This document shows, in pieces, positions 36,830 to 49,100 of a stretch of DNA of 64,000 nt. The notes under the pieces were generated by a model that saw only the letters and a list, made by a program, of their open reading frames with translations, did not search any database and had not been told where the DNA came from. The number at the start of each line of letters is the position of its first letter. The first letter of the stretch is position 1. Both the position numbers and the translations under genes were made by a program. Source of the stretch: Glandiceps talaboti (lineage: Eukaryota; Hemichordata; Enteropneusta; Spengelidae); NCBI RefSeq assembly GCF_964340395.1, contig NC_135570.1:2372501-2436500 (forward strand), in the 5' to 3' direction.

Positions 36830-39218
36830 CGCACAGTAACAGTTCCTGTATTTTGAGTTTTTGTAACAAAAAGTGTGTGAGATAAAAAACGTCATGCCAC
36901 CTAATTGAAACTGTATAGTCACTCTGGTTTAGTAGTAAGACACTCTTTGGGATATACATATACATGTAAAATGGTTTCACTGTATAGCATATAGCATGTT
37001 GGAAGTACAGAGACTTGTATTATGTTCCATCATTTGATAAAAACAGTTGTATGGCCACATTGTATAATAGTTCATATTCACAAACAAATTTCCAGTTCAC
37101 CTGGCATTTCATGTACACCTACAGAGGCCATAAAACTGTTCTAATCAAACCGTGAAATGTAATACAAGTCTCTGCTGTTCCAACATGCTGAGCCAAGTGT
37201 TATTAATCCAATTCATTTGTTTACTTTCCCTGTTAGTAACAGGTTCTGTTTGTCCACATCTCAGGTCGTACAGTTGTATGTTACACATATTTGTATCATT
37301 TTTATTAGACAAGAAGCGGAAAGGTCACTACGTCAGAATGTTCTATTGGAGAAACTTAGATGGTTTCATGAACGTATAGACCCTGATAAATCAGCCTACA
37401 GTAGAGAGGAAGTGTGTCACTTGATTGATGAGTATGTAGGGGTCTCCCTATCTTTATTGTAGTTTTACTGTACCACCTAGTTGAATAACAAAAATTACAA
37501 TTCAATCCATGTCACCCAAGTTTTGGATAAGTTGAGAAATTGATGATGCAGACCTCTTTTTGTAGCTGCCAGGATTTTAATAATGTACAAATGTCAAATG
37601 GAAATTTAAAGATCTGTGTATAGAAGATAATAGATATACATTATCCTTTCTGAATTCTAGAACTTCAATGGCTCTATTTCTCATGATATAGTTTTCAGTG
37701 GAAGTACATATACTAGTTGCACCAAAATAACCATATATTGAGTTAGTTTTTAGTTTCATGCACATAATGTTTACTATATAGATTGTATATGTTACAGGCG
37801 CTGTATTAATTTGTATATTTTTATCTTTACACTGTGAGAGAAGAGTTTTTGGTTCAACAGTCTATCGAGGTTAAATAAAGTCTAATAGTAGTAATAATAA
37901 CGAAGATGATGACCACGACCACGACCACGATGACGACGACAATCACAGCCACGACCATGACCATGACCACCAATCAATCACAGTAGCAGTCCCTGATTTG
38001 AATTTGTGTTTTTGTGATTGGATGAGGAAACAAAAAGTATACTATCACGAGTAATTTGTTAGAATAATATTATATGTTTTGTGTAAATTATTGTTAGGTA
38101 TTTACAGAGGTTTGAGGAAGAGTTAGAACAGATTGATATTGTGCATGGTATTAAAAATAGACAAGGAAGACAACATGCAGCTAGAGAAGATGCCATCAAG
38201 ACAACGCTTGACAAAGAACAAAATGAATACACAACATGTGGACTAGGTAAGTAAGGCTTTATGTTTAGGGAAATGTTGGTGTGGATTTGGTAAGAGAATT
38301 AGGTAAGTGTTTGTGTGGATTTGGTATATGAATTAGGTAAATGTTTGTGGATTTGGTAAGAATTAGGTAAATGTTTGTGGTTTGGTAAGAGAATCATAGA
38401 GGTAAGTGTTTGTGGATTTGGTAAAAGAATTAGGTAAGTGTTTATGTGAATATTTGGTTGAGCACTTTTGTGGCTTGGCTAAATGGGTGGATTTGTAAGT
38501 GTTTATGTTGAGTCAGTCAGTCAGTCAGTCAGTCAATGAGTTAGTAAGTGTGTTGGGAGGTAAAAATGCTCTTGAAAGAAAACATTTATTGGCCTTGCAA
38601 ATTTCCACAGAAGGACTCAAAAATTGTTTGACTCTTGTTACAAGTAGGGCGTTGTCTTTCTCTGATAAGAATTGTACTATAAGGAATTTGTACAAAAGAT
38701 ATCATCATGACTTTTAAATCTATTTTGTAGAGTAAGGCAAAAAAAAAGGATTGTTTTTTTTAATTCTCAACAAACCTGTCACTCAATCTACTATTTATGG
38801 CAGCTACTATTCTTTTTATTTAGTACTTTTTATTTAGAGCAAGTGTGTATGTGGAGCAGATGTCATTTGACTGTTCATGATTGGCTCTGCAGTTATCTTC
38901 ACTGAAATAAGGATGATGGGCATGGGCTGGACAAACACCAAAAAAAGACTGACATGAGGGTATTGAAGTGATGTACACTGACCAGAAACAATTTTTTTTT
39001 GTCCTTATGTTTTTTGTTTTGTTTTCTTTTAAACAGAGGTGCCAGATTTGATGAATGGTAAACATTTCAATTTCTTCAAAGTGTGGAATGGTGATTGTAG
39101 GTATCTGACAGCTATTAAACTAAGACATGTGAAAGCTATGGAATCTAAAACCACAGATTTACCAGATAGTACGGACAATTTAGACAAGGAAGACATTACT
39201 GAGAGGAAAGGAAGCTGA
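34632..39218 (+). CDS. TMA16: TMA16 ribosome-biogenesis protein (five exons)
   Basis: Coding exons: 34632-34634 (ATG only), 35711-35820, 37309-37431, 38098-38246 and 39037-39218, in phase, giving 188 residues (human about 203). TMA16 is a conserved nuclear factor that binds pre-60S ribosomal particles. Recognition comes from the start MPKA, then AVHPSSRKAAQLTRGAHKKE, LLEKLRWFHERIDPDKSAYS, YLQRFEEELEQIDIVHGIKN, RQGRQHAAREDAIKTTLD and VPDLMNGKHFNFFKVWNGD. These follow the human order of basic N-terminus, WF helix, Arg-Gln-Gly-Arg block and a C-terminal leucine/tryptophan segment. The C-terminus is acidic but shorter than in human. The start codon being alone in exon 1 fits the GTAAGT directly after it and the in-phase CCTAAAGCC at the exon-2 acceptor. 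Two AATAAA signals lie at 39238 and 39246. Confidence 0.93.
34802..34935. repeat. Poly-G and hairpin in TMA16 intron 1; related copy at 41060-41115
   Basis: A G-run at 34802-34817 is followed by GGACTCGATTCTGACG (34826 onward) and its inverted partner CGTCAGAATCGAGTCC (34870-34885), about 30 bases apart. The right arm and following CTCCGT.TGCAAACAGG recur at 41077-41115, so it belongs to a dispersed family. Confidence 0.65.
35330..35662. repeat. 18-bp minisatellite (ACGTAACATGTACAAACT type)
   Basis: About 18 diverged units of roughly 17-18 bases with consensus TACAAACTACGTAACACG lie in TMA16 intron 1, ending 50 bases before the exon-2 acceptor. Units without ACGTA (ACTACTAACACT) alternate in the middle, suggesting higher-order duplication. 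Open frames in both strands are artefacts. Confidence 0.9.
36470..36942. mobile_element. Foldback element with internal (GT)n
   Basis: A TGATAGTATGTACTACCAAA unit is tandemly duplicated at 36470-36560. Its reverse complement appears at 36905-36940 (TATAGTCACTCTGGTTTAGT). Pairing continues inward through TGTATTTTG and ATCTCACA blocks, giving imperfect arms of well over 100 bases around a (GT)n run at 36767-36822. It lies in TMA16 intron 2. Confidence 0.75.
36980..37195. mobile_element. Second inverted-repeat element
   Basis: The left arm has AGCATGTTGGAAGTACAGAG and ACTTGTATTATG, then GATAAAAACAGTTGTATGGCC. The right arm has GGCCATAAAACTGTTCTAATC, then GTAATACAAGTCTCTGC and GTTCCAACATGCT. Arms are about 80 bases with 50 bases between. 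It lies next to the preceding foldback, before TMA16 exon 3. Confidence 0.7.
38247..38460. repeat. Tandem repeat derived from the TMA16 exon-4 donor region
   Basis: About four diverged units of roughly 40 bases (TTTGTGTGGATTTGGTAAGA, AATTAGGTAAGTG) start right after the exon-4 donor, whose own context is GTGGACTAGGTAAGT. Every unit carries one or two GGTAAG donor-like motifs. Confidence 0.75.
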
Positions 39219-40195
39219 ATATTTTTACAAAAGTTATAATAAATCAATAAAATTTATTTGCACATGGATAATAGTTGCCTTCATTTTATTCAACAAGAAA
39301 ATATGAATGTAGTTGCATTTTTTTTATTGTTGCATAGACGTAGCTACCTCACAAAGACACCCAAAAATCACATACGCATTCACAAACTGGTGAACGTTGA
39401 ATATTAAAATTGGAGAAGTGAAAAACAATAATTGTGTGTTTATGATAGCATAGCCTCAGAAAATAGGGTTGGTGGGTTGGAAGTTTATTTTATTTCATTT
39501 TATCTTTTTCTTTTTATATTGCTTTGGCCCTATAAACAAACAAAATGTCGGTCAGATACCCCCTTCTGGGATAGTTTGATGGAATATGTACTGACATCAC
39601 TAGGGCAGTGCATGAAAGTCAAGAAGACCACAAACATAGGCTTTTTGGGGAGCCCTCAACGGCAAGAGTGTAGGTAACCGAAACTAGGTTTATGGTTGCT
39701 TGTATAAACATAATTATGTACTTGAGGACAAGAAATACGATTCTTCAGGGGCTGCTTCCCGGGGGAGGCGGGGTTTTACGGGCCCGGCTTCGCCTAAACA
39801 CAGCGTCGCACTAACACGCCAACGAAAGGTTAGCCCTATGTGATCGATGAGGGCGTACAGTACAGGGATGTTCAAGTGCAGTAGATGTGTTTTTGTTGTT
39901 TGTTGTGTAACTCCAAATTTGTCTTAATTTTCATATACATGACTGCTTCAAGCCCCCAATGCGTGCTTCACACATCACAGACCTTAAGTTCTCCGAGTCG
40001 GAGAACAAATTACAATGTTTCTCACCTGATTTTTTTTTTGTTGCTTCAAAGATTGCATATTTTTCTTTTTCTAGTAGAATAGATTTAAATTCCATTCTCT
40101 TCAATTTACATGAATTTAAGGGTGACGATCGAGTCAATCTCCGATACCCAACTTATTGTTTTGGGAGTGGGGCCGGGGCAGAGCGCCCCCTTGCC
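39219..40195. other. Intergenic region between TMA16 and the calponin-homology gene
   Basis: Contains the TMA16 polyadenylation signals and a 21-base identity between 39648-39668 and 34170-34190 (GAGCCCTCAACGGCAAGAGT). No gene seen. Confidence 0.6.
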
Positions 40196-40349
40196 TCCGA
40201 CCTTACCAGCCACCACGTTCATTCATGTATTATTCAACATGGCGGTTTGTTTATGTCGCCCCGTTTGAGTGATTGATTTGCACCCAGTATGCAGAATGCT
40301 ACTAGCGGTAATTGTTTAGGGTCTCCAAACAGCTGCAGAAACTTGAACG
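40196..40349 (+). promoter_or_regulatory. Probable 5' UTR exon and promoter of the calponin-homology gene
   Basis: A GC-rich, CpG-containing patch lies in AT-rich DNA. CAACATGGCGGTTTG at 40238-40252 is a YY1-like core element. The segment ends CTTGAAC G|GTAAGTATG, a strong donor at 40350. The only ATG-started frame is a nine-codon upstream ORF (MAVCLCRPV). I infer a non-coding first exon spliced to the coding exon at 42584. No TATA box was seen. Confidence 0.5.
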
Positions 40350-42583
40350 GTAAGTATGTTTGGCCTGGAAGTCGGCTGTAAATCGCTGACAATCTCAGAA
40401 ATAGCCGTAAAACGTACAGAATCACATATCTAAAGTCACATGGCGTCAGACTGCACTAGATTTGATTTGATCAGCTGTTATTAACACCCTACATGAATAG
40501 CAGATAACAATAACTGTCCGTATCTTCCGCTGTGAATGAATGTACCTGATTTTACCATAGGGTCTATGATTTTACATCGGTTCAAATAAGATTATTTTTC
40601 ATCTATTAAATGTACGCAAATGAAGAAGTGGACGTACATGTGCGATTTTTGTCTCTGTCTGTCTGGTAACGTTAACGGTTTCCGGACGGAAGGTTTCATG
40701 TACCTGTCGAAAGCAATGTGTGGGTCCGATGACGGCACAGTGTTTTATACAGTGTGCATACTTTATTATATGTCCGTACACGTATTACAATATACATGTG
40801 TTCATTTTTCCTCTCATAAATGCATCCATAATTCATTTGTTTCAAATACGAGTAAACATGTAGATGTTTCTCAAAAATCCCGCCTTGAAATCAGAATTGA
40901 TTACATGTAAATTTAATGAGATCGTGATACCCATGATTAGATTAAATCAGGTTTTTTTTGTCGTACATATCTGTTCTACAGAACTCCCGTAACGCAGTCA
41001 GTACTACACGTAGTCCTGCTTACAGACGTTGCACGAGTCTATATATTACTGACTTAAAATAGGAGGGACAATTGTCAGAATCGAGTCCCGGATAACTCCG
41101 TATGCAAACAGGACTATACTACATGTATTTCCTTTCATGTTATAACTTATACTGCAAGGACATGACATTTATAATAGTCTGATTTGTTATCTTAATTAAG
41201 TGGAGCTATGTGAAATAAACTTGTCAATTTCAAACAGTGTTCAAAGTACAAGCACATAGACAACAAATAAACTATAATAATTTTCCCATTGGTCTGTACT
41301 GTACATTTACTAGCTTTGCCAACGTGGCTTGACAATTTAGAATTTAAATATTGTGGGTTGCCATAATTTGCATAGTGTACCTTTCATGTACTTTTGAGTT
41401 GCCATGGCAATGGTGTAACATTTCACAATTCTGTTGCCAAAACAAGATCGAGTGTACAGTCACTTGTAGTATAGTGGTGTATAAAACTCTGCTGATGTCA
41501 CAAGCAGATTTTTTTATTTACTTAGTACTATTTGAACATTTAGTGAACACTTCATGTCAATTTGTTACATTTTTGGCACAGGACCCATATTTGGTATTTG
41601 GCAGTGAAGCGTAAATCTCCCCAAATCATCTAATCTACAAACTGTGCCATTATTGGTCGATAATAACTGAACTGTAAACATCAGTGTGCATGAACGGCAA
41701 GGACATAGAGCCATTGGGTGATACGAGTTTGTACATGTTTTGAAATGACCAGTAACCCCTCAAGTGGAGTAACTGTAGGGCAGGTTGTAACACCAGAGAA
41801 CGACGGATTACAACAATTTTGAATGTAAAAAGTCATAAAAACTACACTTTGTGCTAATGGGGAAATAGCCAGCCTAACTCTTGCCAGAATTTAAGGTAAG
41901 TCGAAACGACTCCTGGCTTTTTAGTCAACTTTTTTTGACAATTTCACACATTTTGGGAGTAGATTTGTAATTTGAGATCCATGGGGTGTGAAGAGGGTGT
42001 GTTGTGTATTACATTCCAGTCAGAAGTTGAATAGTAGGCAAGTGTCGTCTGCTCTCCTTGTACATAATTACAACATTTTCAGATATATCAGAGCAATTGT
42101 GAAGTTTTTCAGATTGGCTACATTTTTGTGTATCAAATATTTGTGTACAGAATTACAATGTTCATGTTCTATTTATCTGTTTGAATGAATGAATGAATGT
42201 CATGGTCCAATAACACTAAAACTTCCAGTGTATATTTTTCAAAACTCTTAAATTTTATACAAAGTGTGTAATTATACTCTGTCAATTATAAACCAAACTC
42301 AACATAGAGTAAAACGGAACAAGTTTTCAAACGGTCAAACTGAAGAATTGCATAAGAAGTTTTGTATTGCTGTGTTTCTATTGTATAGTGTGTTTTACTT
42401 CATGTGTGTTTCTGCATAGTTGTGACTCTTGTCACCTTGCCAAGAGCATTGTATTACTGATATCCTCCTTGTTAGTAGGCCATTCTTCAGAAATTCATTG
42501 TACTGGCCTCAAAGCGTTGGTGTTGACTTGCATCTTCTATTTCTTAAACAGGTAGTAATGGTGTATGCGTAAAGGTTGACAAA
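40350..42583 (+). other. Intron after the 5' UTR exon of the calponin-homology gene
   Basis: Non-coding. 41060-41115 repeats part of the hairpin element at 34826. No other exon recognised; a possible acceptor (AAACAG) at 42546-42551 precedes the first coding exon. Confidence 0.5.
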
Positions 42584-44264
42584 ATGGCCTTCAGCTCGGT
42601 CTTGCAGGTAAGTTTGTTGTTGAATTTTACATTTTACATAAATGATATAAGAACAAATCTCTCATTGTCAAAATGTTTTATCATTTATTCACTGTTAGCT
42701 AATTTTCCCGTTGGAGTGCTCCCAATTTCAATATAAATAGACCCAATTTTCAAAAAAACTATGTGAATTTCATCACTTTTTACCCCAATTTTTGCAACCT
42801 TTTGAATTAAATTAAGTTTATTTGTATGACACCGGTACACTGTTAAAGCTATGCTATGAAAACATTTTACAGAAATCAAGAAAATACGCAGAAAGATTTT
42901 AGTTTCCAATTTTACAGTTTGAAAGAATTAAGTTACCTTTCTCCTTGTACGTTAATGTTAATTTATTTGAAGTGTAATATTTCACATGTGGGTAAGTTTA
43001 AAACACAGTTGTTGCCATGGTTATGCTGGGATTGCAGTGTAGATTATCAGATTGCTACAAAAACTGCACTTTGCAGAAGTTTGCAGACTGTATTATACCA
43101 ACATTTTTGTTTGCATTTATTGATATTGACTGAAGTGGATGACATATTGTACATCATCACATTCCATTCCATTTCCGGACTTTTCAAATACTTTGTATGT
43201 TTAGTTTTAGTATATGAATTGTGTAAAATGTTAAAATAGTGAAGTGGTCCATGTACATTGAGAAGCTGATTGTCAGTAAATTTTGAATATTACACTTGAA
43301 AGTATGAACATTTCTGAAATTATCTGGACCAACCTTTAATTTGCATCTAGAAAGAACAAAAATGTCCACCCAGACCTTGGTTTCCACTCAGACTTTGATG
43401 TCCACTGTTGGTTTCTATGCAAGTTGAGTGATATATTCGTGGTGACATTTGCTGGTCTCACAAACAATTCTACAACTTTTAGACAGCCAGTTGATGATAA
43501 AAACAACAAACACAGTTTAAAATCAAATGATCAGAACGTGCAAAGAGCTAGTCTAGTGCTATCCATAGCATCAAATCTCAAGGTAGTGTTATTCTTCATC
43601 GAATCTCAAGCTATCTTTTACAAGATGTTTCAACATTGGCATCCTCAGACAGGACACTAGCAAAGAGCCATTCACTGTTTTTTCCATACTGTTACACAGT
43701 GTCAGTATAATTACTCCAGGGTGTTACTAACCAATATGGCTAATATTTTCACCCAATCTGTTGGTATATTTGTATGAAAGATGTAGGAATTTGAGTAAAG
43801 TATTAGTTAGTTTGTTTATGACTAATCCTAGCTTATAGTTGTATTTGTTACACATGATTTAAACTGAGACTAATGAACACAGTGTTGGTTGTCAGATTTC
43901 TACTAATCCCTATATACAGGATACACTGTACATGTTGAGTGACTAGTGTGAAATGTGTTCTCATCAACAGGTTTATTTTTCAGAAGTTATTTTTTAAATA
44001 GAAGTCTAGTTGGTTCTAATAAGTAGTCAAACATATCTGTAGAGAAAAATTGTCATCTGTAAACTGATGTTGGATTGTGTTCAGTTTGAGATGTTCTTGT
44101 GTGTAGAGAAAGGGATGAAGAAGAGAAATTTGGAGAGAGGGAGAGAGACAGAGAGAGACAGACAGGCAGAGACAAGGGGAGAGAGACACGTATACATACA
44201 TACATACATACATACATACATACATACATACATACATACATACATACATACATACATACATACA

Positions 44265-44295
<31 letters not shown>

Positions 44296-46144
44296 GCAGA
44301 CACACACACAGCAAGGGACAAACCAAGACTAGCTCAGAATAGGAGAAGAGACACTACTGAACAGAGAGGCAGACAGAAAAACAGAAACATATACAGGAAC
44401 AAAGAAAGACTTTATAGAAATACCAGTAAAATGTAAAACAAGAGATTTTGATCAAATTCCAAAGTAGTTTTGGATCCATTCCAAGTTCCATCATGCCATG
44501 ACCTTAGTTTACAACCTGTGTGTAACCATCCCACTTGTCCTACACCCAAGTCAATCATTAAAAAAAATCAATATTTGAACTAAAGCAGTGCCAACAAATC
44601 AATGATGAATTATATAGTCCCGAGAGTGGAGTGTACGGGGTTGTACTAACCAATCAATAACAAGTTAGACAGTGCAGGTCTAGGGAGTATACAAGAGACA
44701 ATTAAGTCGATTCTGTACACAGGTCATAATGTCAAAGTAGTTAGAATGACCTTTGGTGTTAGGTATAAATATAGGATTGACCTAGCATGACCTTTGACCT
44801 TGTGAACAGACTACAAGTGTGTTTTTGCATGATTGCGTTTTTCTACTTTTTCCTTTTTACTCGGATATTTATGTTTTATCTTGAAGTGGGACAATTAGAT
44901 TCATGAATACATAATTACAAACGCCAACAAAGAAACATGTGAAAGTATTATTCTTCTAAAAAATCCTTCTAAAAACCCTTCATAGCAATATTATATTACA
45001 TCATCCAGGTATGTTGAAGTTTCCTGTTATACATACTTCATTGCAATAGAGATTGATAGTTCAACTTATGATAAAAAACTGAATTCTTTTTTTTTTGGGG
45101 GGGGGGGGGGGGGGGGAGTGAACCATTTTAGTTCTCATCCGACAAAATAAATTTACTTTAATAGAAGCTGTTTTGTATCCCTAAATACAAATAGTTCTTT
45201 TTAAAAATGTCAAATCAAGAAATAGAAGAATTTTCGCTATAGCAAATGCAGGGCACTAAAATACATTGAAATGTCTATACAAGCACTGTGTTTTTCTCAC
45301 TACATACTGACTTTGTATTTGTAGCACTACACACTACTATATACATGATGTGAAATTAATTGTGCCATCTGACAAACTTTGTACATACTAAAGTTCTATC
45401 CAAATGAGTATTGCTTTCAGTATAGTTCCAAGTGATTCCTAGAATTGTTGGAAAATTTATTTATGTGTAATTTAGTGGAAAAGATACTCTTGTGGGAATG
45501 AATTTCAAGAGAAAACATCTCACAGGGTGGCAACAAATAGTGACACCATTTAGAGAGGGTGTGGTTTACGACAATGGCAGTACTCAAGTCAATTTAATCA
45601 TTAAAGTAGTATCTGTAATAACTATTACTAAGTATTAGAGTTAAGTTCAAGAGAAAATTTAACATCCCATAGGAATTGCCAATTTGTATTGTCAAATAAG
45701 TGAAACTGTGCTATACTATTAAGTGAAACTAAGCTATAGGTATAATAGGTATTGTTCTATTCTATTGTTTGTAAAACAATGAAATCTTGCAATTGTAGTA
45801 ACCATTACATTCACATCTGTATCACTTCACTTTTTGAAAACAGGCCAAAATAAATACAATAGTATTGTATTCACGTGTAAACTGATACACCGTTTATACT
45901 GATAGACAAGAACGCTAACTTTTAAGTTTTACTTAGTGCAGAGTTTCAAATCCCTGCTAACAGGAGGGAAATCTGGTAAAACTTGCATAGGTTAAAGTTA
46001 AACTTTCCATACCAGTAACCTTGTACCATAATTTGGGTTGGGAACCCAGGTGATTAAAACAAGGGATCACATATAGAGTTTACCTTCTTTAATAACCATT
46101 GACAAATGCAGTGATGTGTCTGTCTGTCTGTCTGTCTGTCTGCC

Positions 46145-46175
<31 letters not shown>

Positions 46176-49100
46176 GGATCTCTCTGACCTTGTCTCTGAC
46201 TATCAGTCTGACATTGTGTCTGTCTGTCTGTCTGTCTGTCTGGAGCTCTGACTTTGTGTCTGGCTGTCTTTCAGTCTGACTTTGTCCCTGTCAGTCTGTA
46301 TGTCTGTCTGTCTGTGGAGCTCTCTGACCTTGTCTCTGTCTATCAGTCTCTGTCTATCAGTCTGTGTCTGTCAGTCTGACTTTGTCCCTGTCTGTCTGTC
46401 GGTCTGTCTGTCTGTCCGATAAAAATAAAAAAATAAAAATAAAAATAAAAATCCTAACTAACCACCCTATTTTGAAATTGGTTGTTATTGGAACTATACA
46501 ATTTTCTTATATTTGGCTTAATAATGTGAAATAATTAAATATTAACTAAATAAAATATAATGATTTTGTAAGCTTTACTGTGCAGTTAAAATTACATTTC
46601 AATAATTAACCAACTTATTCACATGAATTCAATTATTGGCAAAAAATTTGAAATATGATGTACACATTGTCGTCATGTCAGCAGATATTAGTCATCAAAA
46701 ATTTACACACAGAGAAAAAAACAGTATGATATTTCATATAGTCTAGTCATAGGGTAATGGATTCATTGATTCAATATTATAATGAACATTTTGAGGTCAA
46801 ATATTGCAAAAATGTTTAGGTAGACTGAAATTTATTTTCTTGCTTGAAAAATGGAAAAATAATTTCCAATCAATAATTAATGTGTGTATTATATATAGTG
46901 ACTATGTTGATGTCAAATGTTCCATATGCTTGGTCTAGAGTATACAGTCACTGATTTGAAGTGATATCAAGAAATTATACCTTAAATGTTGGGTTTTTGA
47001 ATTTGTTAGTATTGGCAACAACTATATGTTCTATTTTTTTAATGTTGTCTTTATCCTTACATTGAAATCTAAGTGTCAGATCATCGTGAGACATTTTGAC
47101 ATTTTGACATATATAATAAGATAATAATAATCTTTATTTATACTGGATAGTTCTTTAAGAATATAAACTTGTTGCCCAAGAAGTTCAGTGAGGGCCATCT
47201 CTCATGGGTTCAGTGTTAATGCAGGAAACAGGAGTACCTGAGGAAAATCTGCATTGTTTGGTAGAGTCAAACTGAACAACACTCTTCTTACTTACAGTGT
47301 GGTAAATTTAATCGAACCCTGAATGGGGTTCAAACCCTGACCACAGTGGTAAGAAGCAAATGGTTTATCCACTCGGCCACTGACATAACCCCTATGTTGT
47401 GTTGTTCAGCCGTAATCAGTCCCGTGTAGTTGTCTCTGGTAAAGTGATCTTACATGTCGTATCGTGCAGACTCTCAAGTATGTTGTATTAGTGTAAAATG
47501 TTGTTATCTAACAAAAAATGATTTTGTTTGCTATTTTCAGATGTACCTTGGCTGGGCCAACACTGTATTGCACGAAGATGAAGACATTATTGATGGATTT
47601 CATCAGTTACGAGATGGACAGGTTTTTTGTCAGTTGATAGATATATTGACGGGCAGTGTGTTACGACAAAAAGTGGTGAGTTTATCAACGAGCAGTGTGA
47701 CTGTGTTACAACAAAAAGTGGTGAATTTATTAACGAGTAGTGTGTTATGACAAACATCTTATTAACGAGCAGTGTATTACGACAAAAAGTGGTAAGTTTA
47801 TTAACAAGCCGGGTGTTACGGCAAAAAATGGTAAGTTTGTTTATGGGTGGTGTTGCAATAAAATTGCTAAATTTTTTGATGAGTAATCTGTTTCAACAAT
47901 GAGTACCTTTTCTAAATAAATTTCACTATATTTTCCCAATATTAAATATTTGTGTCATGATTTGTTACAGAATTCACCAGATCAAAATGGTGAAGATACA
48001 GTCAAAGTTGTTCTTGATTATCTTCAGGAGAAAGGTATTCAAGTAAAAACCACAGAGAAAGGTGAGGAAGTTATCTTTATATCTTTGAAATAATCCAAAA
48101 ACTTAAACAGAATCTTGACAACTGCCAGTAACCAGTGACCAGACTACTCTTACTCCTCATTATAGACTGGATGAACAACTGATGTGTTCTAAGGATGAAC
48201 ACAGACACACACACAGACAGACACACACACACACAGACATACATACATACATACATACATACATACATACATACATACATACATACATACATACATACAT
48301 ACATACATACATACATACATACATACATACATACATACATACATACATACATACATACATACTGATGTGTTCCAAGAATGAACTATACTCATGCAAATAA
48401 ACACATATTGATAGGGATGACAGAATTATAATAAGCTGAATGCTGTGTTGTAAACTACAGAACCCTATTTGTGAATGACATGCTGTCAAAACCACATGGA
48501 CTATCTTTTTTGACTACATTCTCAAATTCCATCAATTTGTCATATTTTTATTCTCACATTTAATATTGAAAAGTATGGCGCTTGTTCAGTCATATGAGTA
48601 ATAAACATTTGGTGTTTTGTAAAAATAATAATATATATACCGAACCAAACAGTAATGTGGTGAGGGATAATGCTTAGTCTTACAAATTGCAGAGAAACAT
48701 TATGATGCTAAATAAACTGGTTTTCATTTTTGGACCACAAAATAAAAATTATCAGAAATTTTACAGACAGTTGAGAATGTATAACTAAAAAATCACCCCA
48801 TCACATTACATTGTCTACCTATGTTATAAGCCATGGTATCAAAATGTCAAATGTTACCAAATATTTTAGTAGATTTAGCTTGCAGAGGTCACCAGCTGTT
48901 ACTTAGTTTGTACAATATTGTTGTATTTTATCAGCTATTGTAAGCGGTGAATTGAAAGGCATTCTGGATGTAATGTGGGCACTAATTTTACACTTTACTG
49001 TACACTCAGAAGGTAGGTCATCGGCTTTTATTGGAATGTTAAGTTATATGAGATTCTTGCAGTGTGTTTATTCAGGGCAAATCTGTACGATCAGCCAAGA

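Larger units (their letters stand above)
42608..47540 (+). other. Intron 1 (coding) of the calponin-homology gene, 4.9 kb
   Basis: It contains (ATAC)n at 44190-44294, a G-run at 45091-45118, compound CTGT repeats at 46119-46412, (AAAAT)n at 46423-46452 and a tRNA-derived SINE (minus) at 47113-47392. No coding content recognised. Confidence 0.7.
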
